The notes: generated from the sequence alone by a model not told the origin. A stretch of 64,000 nt of DNA from Peptococcaceae bacterium BRH_c8a (GCA_000961575.1 LADP01000018.1:243185-307184); one strand, 5' to 3'. Shown: positions 1-10,240, numbered from the stretch's first letter. Program-made: numbers and translations.

Positions 1-5
1 TTGAC

Positions 6-623
6 ATGATTGAGCGTATTTTACTGGACGACGTTTTAACCAGGCTGCCCGGGCAGATGACCGGCAAAATTGTGAAAGCCAAAAGGTTTTCATATTTTGG
101 TGTTAAACCAGAACCACCGGTGGAACAGCTATTAGGGATGACTTCCAGGCGTCTCAGTGCCGAGTGCAATATCAATGTAAGCAGAGAAAACTGCCTGGCA
201 ACTGTTCTAAACATGGAAGACCTTATGGCGGTGTTAAAACGTGGATTGATTAAGGTGCTAAACACCAGCCGCTGGCAATGCGAACCGAGTTTTGCACAGC
301 CCAATTTGTTCAGTGACATTGTTGTTTTCAGCCCCATGTTTTTGTACGAGATGTTGGGCCGGGAAAAGTACGGAGTTTGGAATCACGATGATGATCGAAC
401 CCGCGCATTACGGGTATTATATAAATTTATAAATTTCCTTTATGAAAGCGATGATCTGCGATACATTATACTTTACAATGAGCTGATGTGCCCCCACTGG
501 GAAGCATCTGGGGAAATACACTTTGACAACCGGGGTGAACTGGTACATTTCAACTATTTTGGTCCGGGTAACGGGCAACTTTATAAGTATCATCCCCAAG
601 TGGAAGCCTGGGAACGCAGGTAA
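6..623 (+). CDS. Hypothetical protein, possibly 5'-truncated by the window edge
   Basis: This 205-residue soluble protein is not one I recognise. The frame opens with ATG only five bases into the window and no ribosome site is visible, so the real start may lie to the left. It has no signal peptide or membrane segment. It is rich in aromatic residues, with a C-terminal stretch ending in a Gly-Pro-Gly-Asn-Gly turn. It lies 80 bases upstream of the HIT-family gene on the same strand and may be in the same transcript. The codon pattern matches the neighbouring host genes, so I think it is real. Confidence 0.6.
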   Translation: MIERILLDDVLTRLPGQMTGKIVKAKRFSYFGVKPEPPVEQLLGMTSRRLSAECNINVSRENCLATVLNMEDLMAVLKRGLIKVLNTSRWQCEPSFAQPNLFSDIVVFSPMFLYEMLGREKYGVWNHDDDRTRALRVLYKFINFLYESDDLRYIILYNELMCPHWEASGEIHFDNRGELVHFNYFGPGNGQLYKYHPQVEAWERR

Positions 624-705
624 CCGGCAGGATTTGCCTCATACGCTGTAGAAAAGTTTATTCTGAAACAACCCAACAGAATTGGAAACAGGGGGCAAAT
701 GGAAC

Positions 706-1194
706 ATGGACAGACTATGGGCGCCGTGGCGCAGCGTATATATAGGCAAGGATCACGGTTCCGGCTGTATTTTTTGCAACAAGCTGGAAGCCGGCGAGGA
801 AAAAGACAGCGAAAACCACGTGCTTTACCGGGGAGACAAAGTATTCGTCATCCTCAATATTTACCCCTACAACAACGGACACCTGCTGGTAGCTCCCAAA
901 CGGCACGTGGGTGACATTGAAGAATTGGACGAAGGTGAAATGCAGGAGCTATTCGCTGTCACCAGCAAAATGGTAGGCCTGCACCGCAAGGCGTTTAACC
1001 CCCACGGATTCAACGTGGGTATCAATCTGGGTAAAGTGGCCGGCGCCGGGATACCCGGCCACTTGCACATTCATATCGTCCCTCGCTGGGAGGGCGATAA
1101 CAATTTCATGTCTGTACTAGGCGACGTGCGGGTAATTTCCGAAGCATTGGATCACACCTTTGACAAACTGAAAGAAGCAATGATGGGCGACTGA
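706..1194 (+). CDS. HIT-family nucleotide hydrolase/transferase (Ap4A phosphorylase-like)
   Basis: This 162-residue protein belongs to the histidine-triad superfamily, whose members cleave or transfer nucleotidyl groups on substrates such as dinucleoside polyphosphates. The triad is His119-x-His121-x-His123, followed by Val-Pro-Arg-Trp. Cys21 and Cys24 with His67 suggest the zinc site seen in the Ap4A-phosphorylase-like branch. The N-terminal Met-Asp-Arg-Leu-Trp-Ala-Pro-Trp-Arg is typical of that branch. I chose ATG 706, which lies just after a GGGGG tract; an in-frame TTG at 682 is possible. The exact substrate cannot be read from sequence. Confidence 0.9.
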   Translation: MDRLWAPWRSVYIGKDHGSGCIFCNKLEAGEEKDSENHVLYRGDKVFVILNIYPYNNGHLLVAPKRHVGDIEELDEGEMQELFAVTSKMVGLHRKAFNPHGFNVGINLGKVAGAGIPGHLHIHIVPRWEGDNNFMSVLGDVRVISEALDHTFDKLKEAMMGD

Positions 1195-1244
1195 CCTGAT
1201 GCCTGAAGATTGCCATAACCATGGCATCAATTTGGTTAAATATA

Positions 1245-1280
1245 GCCCTTGCTATTAATACGGCAAGGGTTTATTATTTT
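1245..1280 (+). terminator. Rho-independent terminator after the HIT gene
   Basis: A seven-base-pair stem (CCCTTGC at 1246-1252 with GCAAGGG at 1263-1269) is followed by a T-rich run. It lies about 50 bases after the HIT gene stop. Confidence 0.6.
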
Positions 1281-1426
1281 ATGGTATAATTCTTAGCTGG
1301 TACCTTTTTGCTTTCTTAAATTTTAAATAGTCCGGCCTGAATAAAACTGTTATCTGCGGGTAACATTAGACAGGTAATTTTAATTGCTAACCTTCTACCC
1401 GGATTTCATTTCCAGCTTATACTTCC

Positions 1427-1455
1427 TTGACTTAGCCCGGTGCATATGGTAATAT
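1427..1455 (+). promoter_or_regulatory. Sigma-A promoter of the His-Gln-Lys tRNA operon
   Basis: A -35 box TTGACT (1427-1432) and a -10 box TAATAT (1450-1455) are separated by exactly 17 bases. They lie 35 bases upstream of tRNA-His with no gene between. Confidence 0.75.
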
Positions 1456-1489
1456 ACTTGTTGTGCCGGTTAGACCGGCTGACTAATAT

Positions 1490-1567
1490 GGTGGGTGTAG
1501 CTCAGGCGGTTAGAGTACCAGATTGTGGCTCTGGGGGCCGTGGGTTCGAGTCCCATCACCCACCCCA
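1490..1567 (+). tRNA. tRNA-His (GTG)
   Basis: The full cloverleaf is visible. The acceptor stem GTGGGTG pairs with CACCCAC, the anticodon GTG sits in a seven-base loop closed by CCAGA/TCTGG, and CCA is encoded. The base at 1490 is G and can serve as the extra G-1 opposite discriminator C73, the hallmark of tRNA-His. Confidence 0.95.
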
Positions 1568-1579
1568 TCAAATTAATAC

Positions 1580-1654
1580 TGGGGCGTAGCCAAGTGGTAA
1601 GGCAGCGGGCTTTGGTCCCGCCACTCGGTGGTTCGAATCCATCCGCCCCAGCCA
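1580..1654 (+). tRNA. tRNA-Gln (TTG)
   Basis: A TGGGGCG acceptor stem, an anticodon stem GCGGG/CCCGC with anticodon TTG, a T-arm GGTTCGAATCC and an encoded CCA end are all visible. It is the second gene of the tRNA operon. Confidence 0.95.
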
Positions 1655-1694
1655 GATTCAAATTTTGCGGCCGCCTGATAGTGGCCGCATTCAA

Positions 1695-1770
1695 GACCCA
1701 TTAGCTCAGTTGGTAGAGCATCTGACTTTTAATCAGGGTGTCCCGCGTTCGAGTCGCGGATGGGTCACCA
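1695..1770 (+). tRNA. tRNA-Lys (TTT)
   Basis: The acceptor GACCCAT pairs with ATGGGTC, the anticodon loop CTTTTAA gives anticodon TTT, and CCA is encoded. It is the last gene of the tRNA operon and is followed at once by a terminator. Confidence 0.95.
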
Positions 1771-1771
1771 G

Positions 1772-1805
1772 AAAACCCCGTGGTTTTATACCACGGGGTT
1801 TTTGT
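1772..1805 (+). terminator. Terminator of the His-Gln-Lys tRNA operon
   Basis: A perfect AACCCCGTGG / CCACGGGGTT stem is followed by a T run, two bases after tRNA-Lys. Confidence 0.9.
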
Positions 1806-1835
1806 GTGTATTAGTTGTTTAAAAAATAATTTATT

Positions 1836-1895
1836 AAGGCAAAGACGTGCATTTCGGGAGAACCCGATAAGCACGCCTTTCTTTTTTGGTATAAT
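1836..1895 (+). promoter_or_regulatory. Hairpin and -10 element upstream of tex
   Basis: A nested hairpin has outer arms CGTGC (1846-1850) and GCACG (1871-1875) and inner arms TCGGG and CCCGA. It is followed by a T-rich run ending in a TATAAT box (1890-1895). It could be a second terminator for readthrough from the tRNA operon placed just ahead of the tex promoter. I see no convincing -35 box. Confidence 0.4.
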
Positions 1896-1949
1896 AGTAA
1901 CTAATACTAAATGTTACTAAATAAATTTAATTAAGGAGAGATACATTCT

Positions 1950-4091
1950 TTGGAACCACATACCAGCATAATCGACATTGTGGCCCGGGAAGCGGAAATA
2001 CCCCTGGAAAAGGTTGCCAACACAGTGCATTTGCTAGATGAAAAAAACACCGTTCCCTTTATTGCCCGTTACCGTAAAGAGGTCACCGGTGAACTGGATG
2101 AGGTGCAGATACGTCAGATTGAAGAGTTAATCAAGTATCACCGGAACCTGGAACAGCGAAAAACAGAGGTCATCCGGTTGATTGAAGAGCAGGGCAAAAT
2201 GACCGAGGAGTTACGTGCGCGCATCATGAGCGCTGTTAAACCAACCGAGGTGGATGATCTGTACCGGCCTTACCGGCAAAAACGTAAAACCAGGGCGGGA
2301 GTGGCCCGGGAAAAGGGTCTGGCGCCATTGGCGGACTATCTGCTTTCTTTTCCGCGTACCGGCAGTCTAGAGGCCGAAGCCCAGGCTTATTTGTCCGAAA
2401 CTGTGACTTCGGTGGATGCGGCTTTACAGGGGTCCATGGACATTGTGGCCGAAGTGGCGGCCGATGACCCTGATGTACGCAGTTGGATCCGTAATTACAC
2501 CAGACGTCAAGGCAATTTGGTAGCCCGGGCAAAGGATGAGCAGGCAGAATCGGTCTACCGGATGTATTATGACTACAAGGAACCGTTACGCACAGTGGTT
2601 CCGCACCGGGTGTTGGCCATCAACCGGGGTGAACGGGAGGAATACTTAAGGGTAGCGGTTGATGTTGACCAGACAGCAATCCTGGCCTGGTTATTCCGGC
2701 GTTTTGTCAAAGATGGTGCGGTAACTACGGAACTGGTGCAGATAGCGGTAACCGATGCCTATAAAAGGCTTGTGGCCCCGGCAGTGGAACGTGATCTCCG
2801 TAATGAACTGACCGAGAAGGCGGAAGAGCAGGCTGTTAATGTATTTGCACGCAACCTGCGCAGCCTGCTGCTGCAGCCCCCGGTGTCCGGTAAAGTAGTA
2901 TTAGGTGTTGATCCGGCCTACCGTACGGGGTGTAAGTGGGCGGTGGTCAACGAGACGGGTAAGCTTATGGAAACCGGGGTGGTTTATCCCACGCCGCCGC
3001 AGAAAAAGGTCAAGGCGGCGGAAACTGAATTTAGGCGTTTGGTGAGCCAATACGGGGTGCAGGTAATCGCCATCGGCAACGGCACGGCGTCCCGGGAAAC
3101 CGAGCAGTTTGTGGCCGGTTTTATTAAGGAACAGAATGTTCCCGAACTGGCTTATACCATTGTCAGTGAGGCCGGAGCCAGTGTTTATTCGGCTTCCCAG
3201 TTGGCGGCCAAAGAATTTCCCAACCTGGACGTATCTGAACGCAGCGCGGTATCCATAGCCCGCCGCTTGGAAGATCCCCTGGCCGAACTGGTTAAGATTG
3301 AACCCCGGGCTGTGGGTGTGGGCCAGTACCAGCATGATGTGGCACCCAAAAGACTTGATGAAAGCCTGGCCAAAGTGGTAGAGTCGGCGGTTAATTACGT
3401 GGGCGTGGATGTGAATACCGCTTCGTCACCCTTACTCAGGTATGTGGCCGGCATTAATGCCACAGTGGCCGAGAATGTGGTTAACCACAGAGAGCAAATA
3501 GGGCGGTTTAAAAATCGCCGCCAGTTGGCCAAAGTGCCGCGCATGGGCCCGAAAACCTTGGAACAGTGTGTTGGCTTTTTGCGCATCAGCGGGGGAGAAA
3601 ACCAATTGGATGCTACGCCGATTCACCCGGAATCATACGACTTAACCGATAAACTGCTGAAGTTAATTGGGGCCGGGCCGGACATGATTGGCCGACCCGC
3701 CTTACGAAGCAAACTGGCGCGTTTAAGTATCGAAGAAATTGCGACCACCCTTGGCGCAGGGGTGCCGACCCTTCGGGATATTGTCGACAACCTAGCCCGG
3801 CCCGGGCGTGACCCCCGGGAAGAATTGCCGCCACCCCTCTTTCGCACTGATGTACTCAGCATTAAAGACCTCGAGCCCGGGATGGTTTTAAAGGGCACGG
3901 TCAGCAACGTAGTTGATTTTGGCGCTTTTGTGGATATTGGCGTTAAAAATGACGGCCTGGTGCATATTTCGGAGCTAGCCGGTAATTATGTGCGCCACCC
4001 GCTGGATGTGCTATCCGTTGGTGATGTGGTAACTGTGCGGGTTTTGGCGGTAGATATAGAGCGCAGCCGGGTTTCCTTGTCCATGAAATGA
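1950..4091 (+). CDS. tex: Tex-family transcription accessory protein with S1 domain
   Basis: This 713-residue protein has the usual length and order of the Tex/YdcI family: N-terminal helical Tex domains, a central YqgF/RNase H-like domain (Gly-Val-Asp-Pro-Ala-Tyr-Arg-Thr-Gly near residue 320), helix-hairpin-helix motifs (Lys-Val-Pro-Arg-Met-Gly-Pro-Lys), and a C-terminal S1 RNA-binding domain over about the last 75 residues. Tex proteins bind nucleic acid and RNA polymerase and affect transcription and stress tolerance. The start is TTG at 1950, supported by an AAGGAGAG ribosome site about ten bases upstream. It is monocistronic, with a strong terminator after it. Confidence 0.96.
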   Translation: MEPHTSIIDIVAREAEIPLEKVANTVHLLDEKNTVPFIARYRKEVTGELDEVQIRQIEELIKYHRNLEQRKTEVIRLIEEQGKMTEELRARIMSAVKPTEVDDLYRPYRQKRKTRAGVAREKGLAPLADYLLSFPRTGSLEAEAQAYLSETVTSVDAALQGSMDIVAEVAADDPDVRSWIRNYTRRQGNLVARAKDEQAESVYRMYYDYKEPLRTVVPHRVLAINRGEREEYLRVAVDVDQTAILAWLFRRFVKDGAVTTELVQIAVTDAYKRLVAPAVERDLRNELTEKAEEQAVNVFARNLRSLLLQPPVSGKVVLGVDPAYRTGCKWAVVNETGKLMETGVVYPTPPQKKVKAAETEFRRLVSQYGVQVIAIGNGTASRETEQFVAGFIKEQNVPELAYTIVSEAGASVYSASQLAAKEFPNLDVSERSAVSIARRLEDPLAELVKIEPRAVGVGQYQHDVAPKRLDESLAKVVESAVNYVGVDVNTASSPLLRYVAGINATVAENVVNHREQIGRFKNRRQLAKVPRMGPKTLEQCVGFLRISGGENQLDATPIHPESYDLTDKLLKLIGAGPDMIGRPALRSKLARLSIEEIATTLGAGVPTLRDIVDNLARPGRDPREELPPPLFRTDVLSIKDLEPGMVLKGTVSNVVDFGAFVDIGVKNDGLVHISELAGNYVRHPLDVLSVGDVVTVRVLAVDIERSRVSLSMK

Positions 4092-4119
4092 TTCAACAAA
4101 TACCCGGAATAATAATATT

Positions 4120-4159
4120 AACCCCGGGGACCTTATGTTATTGGTGGCCCCGGGGGTTT
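4120..4159 (+). terminator. Terminator after tex
   Basis: A long GC-rich stem (AACCCCGGGG...CCCCGGGGGTT) is followed by TTATT. It separates tex from the convergent ferritin-like gene. Confidence 0.75.
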
Positions 4160-4224
4160 ATTAGTTAATAAATGAGCCCGTTTTACAAAGTTAGTAACAC
4201 AAGCTAAATATTAACTGTTATAAT

Positions 4225-4812
4225 TTATCTATTGACGCAGTTTAAAGTGAACAGGTAATTCCACTTGGAGGCGTGTTTTAGCTCATCGGTATAAATCTCC
4301 GTAATTATATTTCGATAGGGTAAAAATTCAAAACCAAACAATATCCTGCGGTATCTTTCTACAGCGGCAAGTTCGCCAAAGAGTGCCCTGGAAATACCAT
4401 CACAATAGTTTAATGGCCTTTCAAATGGTGTATCAGGTGCATCAGGTATATCTTTGCCTGTAACCTCCCAGTATAATTGCCTAAATAGCCGGCCATGCTT
4501 TCTTTCATCGTCTCTAATTGAAACGATTATTTCTCTTTGATTGGGAGGTGCCACAGATAACAAATAGTCGTAGAATAACTCGTCCTCTCTTTCATCTCTA
4601 ACGGATTCTACGATTAAGCTTAAAGCTTCCGGTAAGGCATAAACGGATACATATTGGTGGGTTGGATAATACTTGTATACGGTGTACGGGTAACCCGGGT
4701 ACGGTGTCTGATAAACGGGAGCCGAGCCGCTTGGCGGATAATAGCCGTCTGCTGCGTTGGCTTTAACAGTTACCTTTTCTTTTGGCATCGTGTCTTTATT
4801 ATTCTCAGCCAT
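4225..4812 (-). CDS. Ferritin-like diiron-domain protein with Pro/Tyr-rich N terminus
   Basis: The C-terminal 140 residues of this 195-residue protein look like a four-helix ferritin-like fold. Candidate diiron ligands are Glu and His in Asp-Asp-Glu-Arg-Lys-His, Glu in Glu-Leu-Ala-Ala-Val-Glu-Arg-Tyr, and Asp-Glu-Leu-Lys-His near the end. Residues about 22-52 are a Pro-Tyr-Gly-rich segment with no predicted fold, resembling the N termini of spore-coat and surface-associated ferritin-like proteins of Firmicutes. Related proteins are annotated as rubrerythrin-like or hypothetical. A role in oxidative protection or coat structure is inference only. ATG 4812 is preceded by a GGAGTG ribosome site. 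Confidence 0.75.
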   Translation of the reverse strand: MAENNKDTMPKEKVTVKANAADGYYPPSGSAPVYQTPYPGYPYTVYKYYPTHQYVSVYALPEALSLIVESVRDEREDELFYDYLLSVAPPNQREIIVSIRDDERKHGRLFRQLYWEVTGKDIPDAPDTPFERPLNYCDGISRALFGELAAVERYRRILFGFEFLPYRNIITEIYTDELKHASKWNYLFTLNCVNR

Positions 4813-4924
4813 CGGATAACACTCCTTTAGTATTGATGTCTATAATATGGAAATACAGGTAGGAGTGTTCCAAATATGGCTATTACATAAAAATATAATA
4901 ACTAACGAACAGGGGAATTAGTTC

Positions 4925-6205
4925 ATGGAAACAGCTGGGGAGCAAATTCAGCCTACCCGAGGTAGTGGTTTACATTACGGTTGGGTTATATTAATGATGG
5001 GTATCATGGTGGTGGGCGGGGCGCTGGGCCTGGCCCGGTTCGGGTTTGGGATGATCTTGCCCACCATGCAGCAGGATTTGGGTCTTAGCCACGAGCAGAC
5101 GGGATTCATTGCCTCGGCCAACATGTTTGGCTATTTTATCAGCGCGCTGGGAGCAGGACTGTTAGCCAGCCGGTTCGGCCCCCGGGTAATCATAGTTATA
5201 GGTCTGCTGTGGGTGGGTCTGACCATGGCCGCAACCGGCTTGGCAAATGGTATGTATTCCGCCGCACTGGTTCGCTTCCTCACCGGGGTGGGCAGCGCGG
5301 GTGCCAACGTGGCCATAATGGGACTGGCGGCGGCCTGGTTTACTACCCGGCGCCGGGGGATGGCCATGGGCTTTTTAGTAGGCGGCTCAGGCCTGGGCAT
5401 CGCCATTACCGGCTGGACGGTACCTCTGATAAACGGCATATACCTGGATGCCGGCTGGCGATACAACTGGTTTTTGCTGGGTGCCATCGCGGTGGTGATA
5501 GCAGTTTTGGCAGCGTTTGTGCTGCGTAATAACCCGGCGGAAAAGAAACTGGCTCCCATTGGTGAAACTTCGGACACCTTTACGGCAGGCGGACGGGTGA
5601 AAGAGTCCTCCGCTACGGGCATAAAGGATATTATAAGCATTAAAGGTGTATTCCCGCTGGCCGCCATGTATTTTTGTTTTGGTTTTTCGTATATTATTAC
5701 CGCCACTTATATGGTTACTTTTTTGGTGGCAGAACTAGGCTGCTCTCAAGAACTGGCCGGGCAAATTTGGGGCATTTCCGGCATGCTGGGCATCGGCAGC
5801 GGATTAGTGTGGGGCATGCTTTCAGACCGGCTGGGGCGCCGCTCCATGCTGGTGACGATTTTTTTAATCCAGGCCGGTTGTTACCTGCTGCTGCAAGCCC
5901 GTTTTACAGACGGATTTTTGCTTTGGCTGCCGGCCATTCTATTCGGGCTGACAGCCTGGAGTATTCCCGGGTTGGCTGCTTCCTGCTGTGGGGATCTCAG
6001 CGACGCCAAACGTGCTCCGGCGGTGCTGGGGTTTATCACCTTTGTGTTCGGACTGGGTCAGGTGCTGGGGCCGGCTTCGGCCGGGTACATTAAAGAATTT
6101 ACCGGTTCGTTTGCCTGGGCCTTTGTGCTGGCGGCGGTGGTGGCGGTATCGGGAGCGCTGTTTAGCAGCCGATTGGTAATTCCCAGTTGGCGGGATGGAC
6201 GTTAG
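4925..6205 (+). CDS. Major facilitator superfamily transporter
   Basis: This 426-residue integral membrane protein has about twelve hydrophobic helices in two halves, separated by a charged loop near residues 200-235. The loop between helices 2 and 3 has the MFS signature around Ala-Ser-Arg-Phe-Gly-Pro-Arg, repeated in the second half as Ser-Asp-Arg-Leu-Gly-Arg-Arg. It resembles the YbfB/oxalate-formate antiporter branch, but the substrate cannot be assigned. It stands alone between divergent and convergent neighbours, with a strong terminator downstream. Confidence 0.9.
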   Translation: METAGEQIQPTRGSGLHYGWVILMMGIMVVGGALGLARFGFGMILPTMQQDLGLSHEQTGFIASANMFGYFISALGAGLLASRFGPRVIIVIGLLWVGLTMAATGLANGMYSAALVRFLTGVGSAGANVAIMGLAAAWFTTRRRGMAMGFLVGGSGLGIAITGWTVPLINGIYLDAGWRYNWFLLGAIAVVIAVLAAFVLRNNPAEKKLAPIGETSDTFTAGGRVKESSATGIKDIISIKGVFPLAAMYFCFGFSYIITATYMVTFLVAELGCSQELAGQIWGISGMLGIGSGLVWGMLSDRLGRRSMLVTIFLIQAGCYLLLQARFTDGFLLWLPAILFGLTAWSIPGLAASCCGDLSDAKRAPAVLGFITFVFGLGQVLGPASAGYIKEFTGSFAWAFVLAAVVAVSGALFSSRLVIPSWRDGR

Positions 6206-6223
6206 CACTATAAACCGCTCATA

Positions 6224-6263
6224 AAAAAGGCCTCAGGTTTGTATATACCCTGAGGCCTTTTAA
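6224..6263. terminator. Bidirectional terminator between the MFS gene and the convergent small gene
   Basis: A perfect AAAAGGCCTCAGG / CCTGAGGCCTTTT stem is flanked by A and T runs, so it works for the MFS gene on + and for the small gene on -. Confidence 0.85.
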
Positions 6264-6302
6264 TTAGTAGTTTACGTTCTTTATTTAAAAAATTTTGGCT
6301 TT

Positions 6303-6461
6303 TTATTTTTTTTCATCGGCCAGACGCTGCACCATTTTCTTTAAATCCTGTAATAAGTCCTCAAGCTCATCTAGCCTCTGGACGGTCTTACTTGGGCTGC
6401 AATTTCCAAATTGGGCGCATTCTGCACAGGGGTCAATATAGGCCAGTGGGCATTGACTCAT
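6303..6461 (-). CDS. Small cysteine-rich protein (52 aa)
   Basis: The complement strand has ATG at 6461 preceded by a strong AAAGGAGA ribosome site, then 52 codons to TAA at 6303. The N-terminal half carries four cysteines (Cys4, Cys13, Cys16, Cys22), a possible metal or Fe-S binding arrangement. The C-terminal half is a charged amphipathic helix with Leu/Val heptads, suggesting a coiled coil or dimer. I do not recognise the family. It lies 80 bases downstream of gdhA on the same strand and may be transcribed with it. The terminator at 6224-6263 closes the unit. Confidence 0.7.
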   Translation of the reverse strand: MSQCPLAYIDPCAECAQFGNCSPSKTVQRLDELEDLLQDLKKMVQRLADEKK

Positions 6462-6542
6462 AAATTTTTCTCCTTTCATCACCTAAAATCAATTGAGTTT
6501 GTTTAATTAACTAAATTATAGCTTGTGACAAGGTTTTTTATT

Positions 6543-7922
<1,380 letters not shown>

Positions 7923-7971
7923 TTATTCTTTCTCTAACCCCATCATCTCTGTTATTAAGGCAAGAGAGCGT

Positions 7972-9294
7972 TTAAGAGATGGAGAGGTATTCTTTTAGCT
8001 CCCAGGGGTGTACAAAAGCCTGGAAACGTTCCCATTCCTCACCCTTTACCCGGGCGAACATGCGGTATATATACTCACCCAGTGTGGCCCTGGCTAACTG
8101 GTCAGAGGCAAGCTCTCGCAGAGCCTCCTCCAGTGTACGTGGCAAAGAATCAACCCGAACCCCAAAACGCCGGTTATCGTTTGGATGAAAAGTATTTTCG
8201 GTCAGCGGCGGTGGTTGTGAGAGCTGCTTTTTAATACCGTCTAAGCCCGCTTTTAAGATTACGGCCAGGGCCAGGTAGGGGTTACAAGCCGGGTCAGGGT
8301 TCCTTATTTCCACCCGGGAAACTTGTCCACCGTCCATAACCAACCGCAGCACTGAATTGCGGCTGTCTTTAGACCAGGCCACATACATGGGTGTTAAATC
8401 CCCGTGCACCAGCCGTTTGTAAGAGTTAATCAGTGGGTTGGTTATGGCTGTATTGGCCCGGGTATGGGTCAGGACACCACCGATAAAATGCCCAATCTTC
8501 TGGTTAAGTTTCAACGGCTGTTCGGTATTGTTAAGGGTGTCAAATTCGCGTTGAAGGAATAGATGCAAATGCAGCGCCGACCCCGGCATGCCATTTAGCG
8601 GTTTGGGCATCAACGAAGCGTGCAAGCCGTGCCGTTGGGCAATAGTGCGCACGATGAACTTGAAGGTTACCAACTTGTCTGCGATAGCCAAGGCGTTATC
8701 CGGCTTTAAGGTAATTTTGTGCTGGCCCGGGCCTATCTCGTGGTGGCTAAAACCAATGTCTAGCCCCGTTTCTTCCAGGGTTAGTACCATGTCCCGCCGG
8801 ACGTTTTCGCCCAGGTCATACGGGGTTAAATCGCAAAAACCAGCATTGTCATGGGTATTGGTGGTGGGGTCGCCTTTGTTGTCAGTATGAAAAAGATAAA
8901 ATTCTACTTCTGCACCCACCTGAAGTTCAAAGTTCATCTGAGCGGCTTCATCCAACACCTGCTGCAAGATGCTGCGTGAACATCCCGGGTAAGGCGTCCC
9001 GTTGGGATTGGCTACATTACAAATGAAGCGAGCTACGGCCCCCTCCCTGGGCCGCCAGGGGAAGACCACAAATGTGGATAAATCCGGGAGAAGGATAATA
9101 TCCTGCTCCCGGTGGTTGATCACTCCGTCCACTACTGAGCTGTCGAAGGAAACCCGGCCTTCAAGGGCCTGATCCAATTCATCTGAAGTCACAGCGATAT
9201 TTTTTAACACCCCGAATGTGTCGGTGAACTGCAGGCGCAGGAATTTTACTCGCTCTTCACTGGCCTTTTCCAGAACGTCTTGTCGGGTAAACAT
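7972..9294 (-). CDS. glnA: Type I glutamine synthetase
   Basis: This 440-residue protein fits the short GSI-alpha form of Gram-positive bacteria, which joins glutamate and ammonium using ATP. It has the N-terminal beta-grasp with Phe-Thr-Asp-Thr-Phe-Gly, the metal-binding Gly-Ala-Glu-Val-Glu-Phe-Tyr-Leu, the His-His-Glu-Ile-Gly-Pro-Gly-Gln-His motif, and Glu-Ile-Arg-Asn-Pro-Asp near the C terminus. ATG 9294 has a GGGAGG site seven bases upstream; an upstream in-frame start at 9309 lacks one. The adenylylation loop of GSI-beta is absent, so feedback and GlnR-type control are more likely, as in other Firmicutes. Confidence 0.96.
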   Translation of the reverse strand: MFTRQDVLEKASEERVKFLRLQFTDTFGVLKNIAVTSDELDQALEGRVSFDSSVVDGVINHREQDIILLPDLSTFVVFPWRPREGAVARFICNVANPNGTPYPGCSRSILQQVLDEAAQMNFELQVGAEVEFYLFHTDNKGDPTTNTHDNAGFCDLTPYDLGENVRRDMVLTLEETGLDIGFSHHEIGPGQHKITLKPDNALAIADKLVTFKFIVRTIAQRHGLHASLMPKPLNGMPGSALHLHLFLQREFDTLNNTEQPLKLNQKIGHFIGGVLTHTRANTAITNPLINSYKRLVHGDLTPMYVAWSKDSRNSVLRLVMDGGQVSRVEIRNPDPACNPYLALAVILKAGLDGIKKQLSQPPPLTENTFHPNDNRRFGVRVDSLPRTLEEALRELASDQLARATLGEYIYRMFARVKGEEWERFQAFVHPWELKEYLSIS

Positions 9295-9463
9295 GCTAGA
9301 GCCTCCCAAAAAAATAAAAAGTCTTGGTAATGTTTAGCGTGTTCGATATTTATCATATTAGTTAATAATTTTAGTTGATTGATAGTAAATAAGTCATAAT
9401 AAAGCACCCCTTAAACATAAAAATTTCATAAAATTATAAAAAGTATAAAAAAGTAAAAAAATA

Positions 9464-9509
9464 GGGGACAGGCTACTTTTTCAAAAAAACGAAAAAGTAG
9501 CCTGTCCCC
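9464..9509. repeat. GGGGACAG palindromic repeat, copy 1
   Basis: Two perfect 19-base arms (9464-9482 and 9491-9509) flank an eight-base A-rich loop. The arms begin GGGGACAGGCTAC. Flanking A and T runs let it act as a bidirectional terminator after the response-regulator gene. Related copies are at 11623, 13712 and 42128. Confidence 0.9.
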
Positions 9510-9534
9510 ATTTTTAGTTAATTGCCCTATAACA

Positions 9535-10230
9535 CTATTCGGTTGTCAGTTGGTAACCGATTCCATGCTTGCCAAGAATGTATTTAGGGTTAGCCGGGTC
9601 ATCTTCAATTTTTTTACGTAAACTACTGATATAGTTTCTCAGGTAGTGTAACTCGTTACGATATTCAAGTCCCCATACCCAGGTCAACAGATCCTCGTGG
9701 GTAATTATCTTACCTGCATTGCTGCCCAAGTGATACAAGACTTCGTATTCCGTAGCCGTGAGCTTAACTTCCTTGCCCTCGACAAATACTCGCCTTTGGG
9801 CAAAATTAATGACCAAATCCCCGGCTGTATAAGTAGGACACTTTGGCGATTCTCCTGCTTGATAAGTTCTTCTGAGCACCGCCTTGATGCGACGTAATAA
9901 TTCCTCAACGCTAAAAGGTTTAGTTAAATAATCATCGGCCCCTACGTCAAAACCACGTATCCGATCCTGTTCGCGGGCCCGTCCCGTTAGCATAATCACA
10001 GGGATATCGGAGAATTCACGTATTCTTTTACACACCTCAAACCCATTCAACTGACCGGGAAGCATGATATCCAAAATCAACAAATCATAGTCGGAGGCTT
10101 CTATTAATTCGATAGCAGTTTTCCCGTCGGTGGCCGTTGCCACCTCGTATCCGCTGGCCAACAAGTTAACTTTAACCAATCGCAACAGGCGGGGTTCATC
10201 GTCCACTATTAATATCGTTTTATGTTTCAT
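9535..10230 (-). CDS. OmpR/PhoB-family response regulator
   Basis: This 231-residue protein has an N-terminal receiver domain with acidic pocket Asp10-Asp11, phospho-acceptor Asp54 and the conserved Thr-Lys-Pro-Phe. A C-terminal winged-helix DNA-binding domain follows (Leu-Thr-Ala-Thr-Glu-Tyr-Glu-Val-Leu). It is encoded ten bases downstream of the histidine kinase gene and should be its partner. It resembles the KdpE/PhoB type, but no target gene is adjacent. Confidence 0.95.
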   Translation of the reverse strand: MKHKTILIVDDEPRLLRLVKVNLLASGYEVATATDGKTAIELIEASDYDLLILDIMLPGQLNGFEVCKRIREFSDIPVIMLTGRAREQDRIRGFDVGADDYLTKPFSVEELLRRIKAVLRRTYQAGESPKCPTYTAGDLVINFAQRRVFVEGKEVKLTATEYEVLYHLGSNAGKIITHEDLLTWVWGLEYRNELHYLRNYISSLRKKIEDDPANPKYILGKHGIGYQLTTE

Positions 10231-10240
10231 CCATAGCCCC

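Noticed and set aside
1470..1694. A minus-strand frame across tRNA-His and tRNA-Gln resembling database proteins translated from tRNA
   Set aside because: It is the reverse translation of two tRNA genes, a well known annotation artefact. The same holds for the frame at 49456-49818.
5131..5706. A 191-residue minus-strand frame opposite the MFS gene
   Set aside because: It is a shadow of the transporter gene with no start signal.
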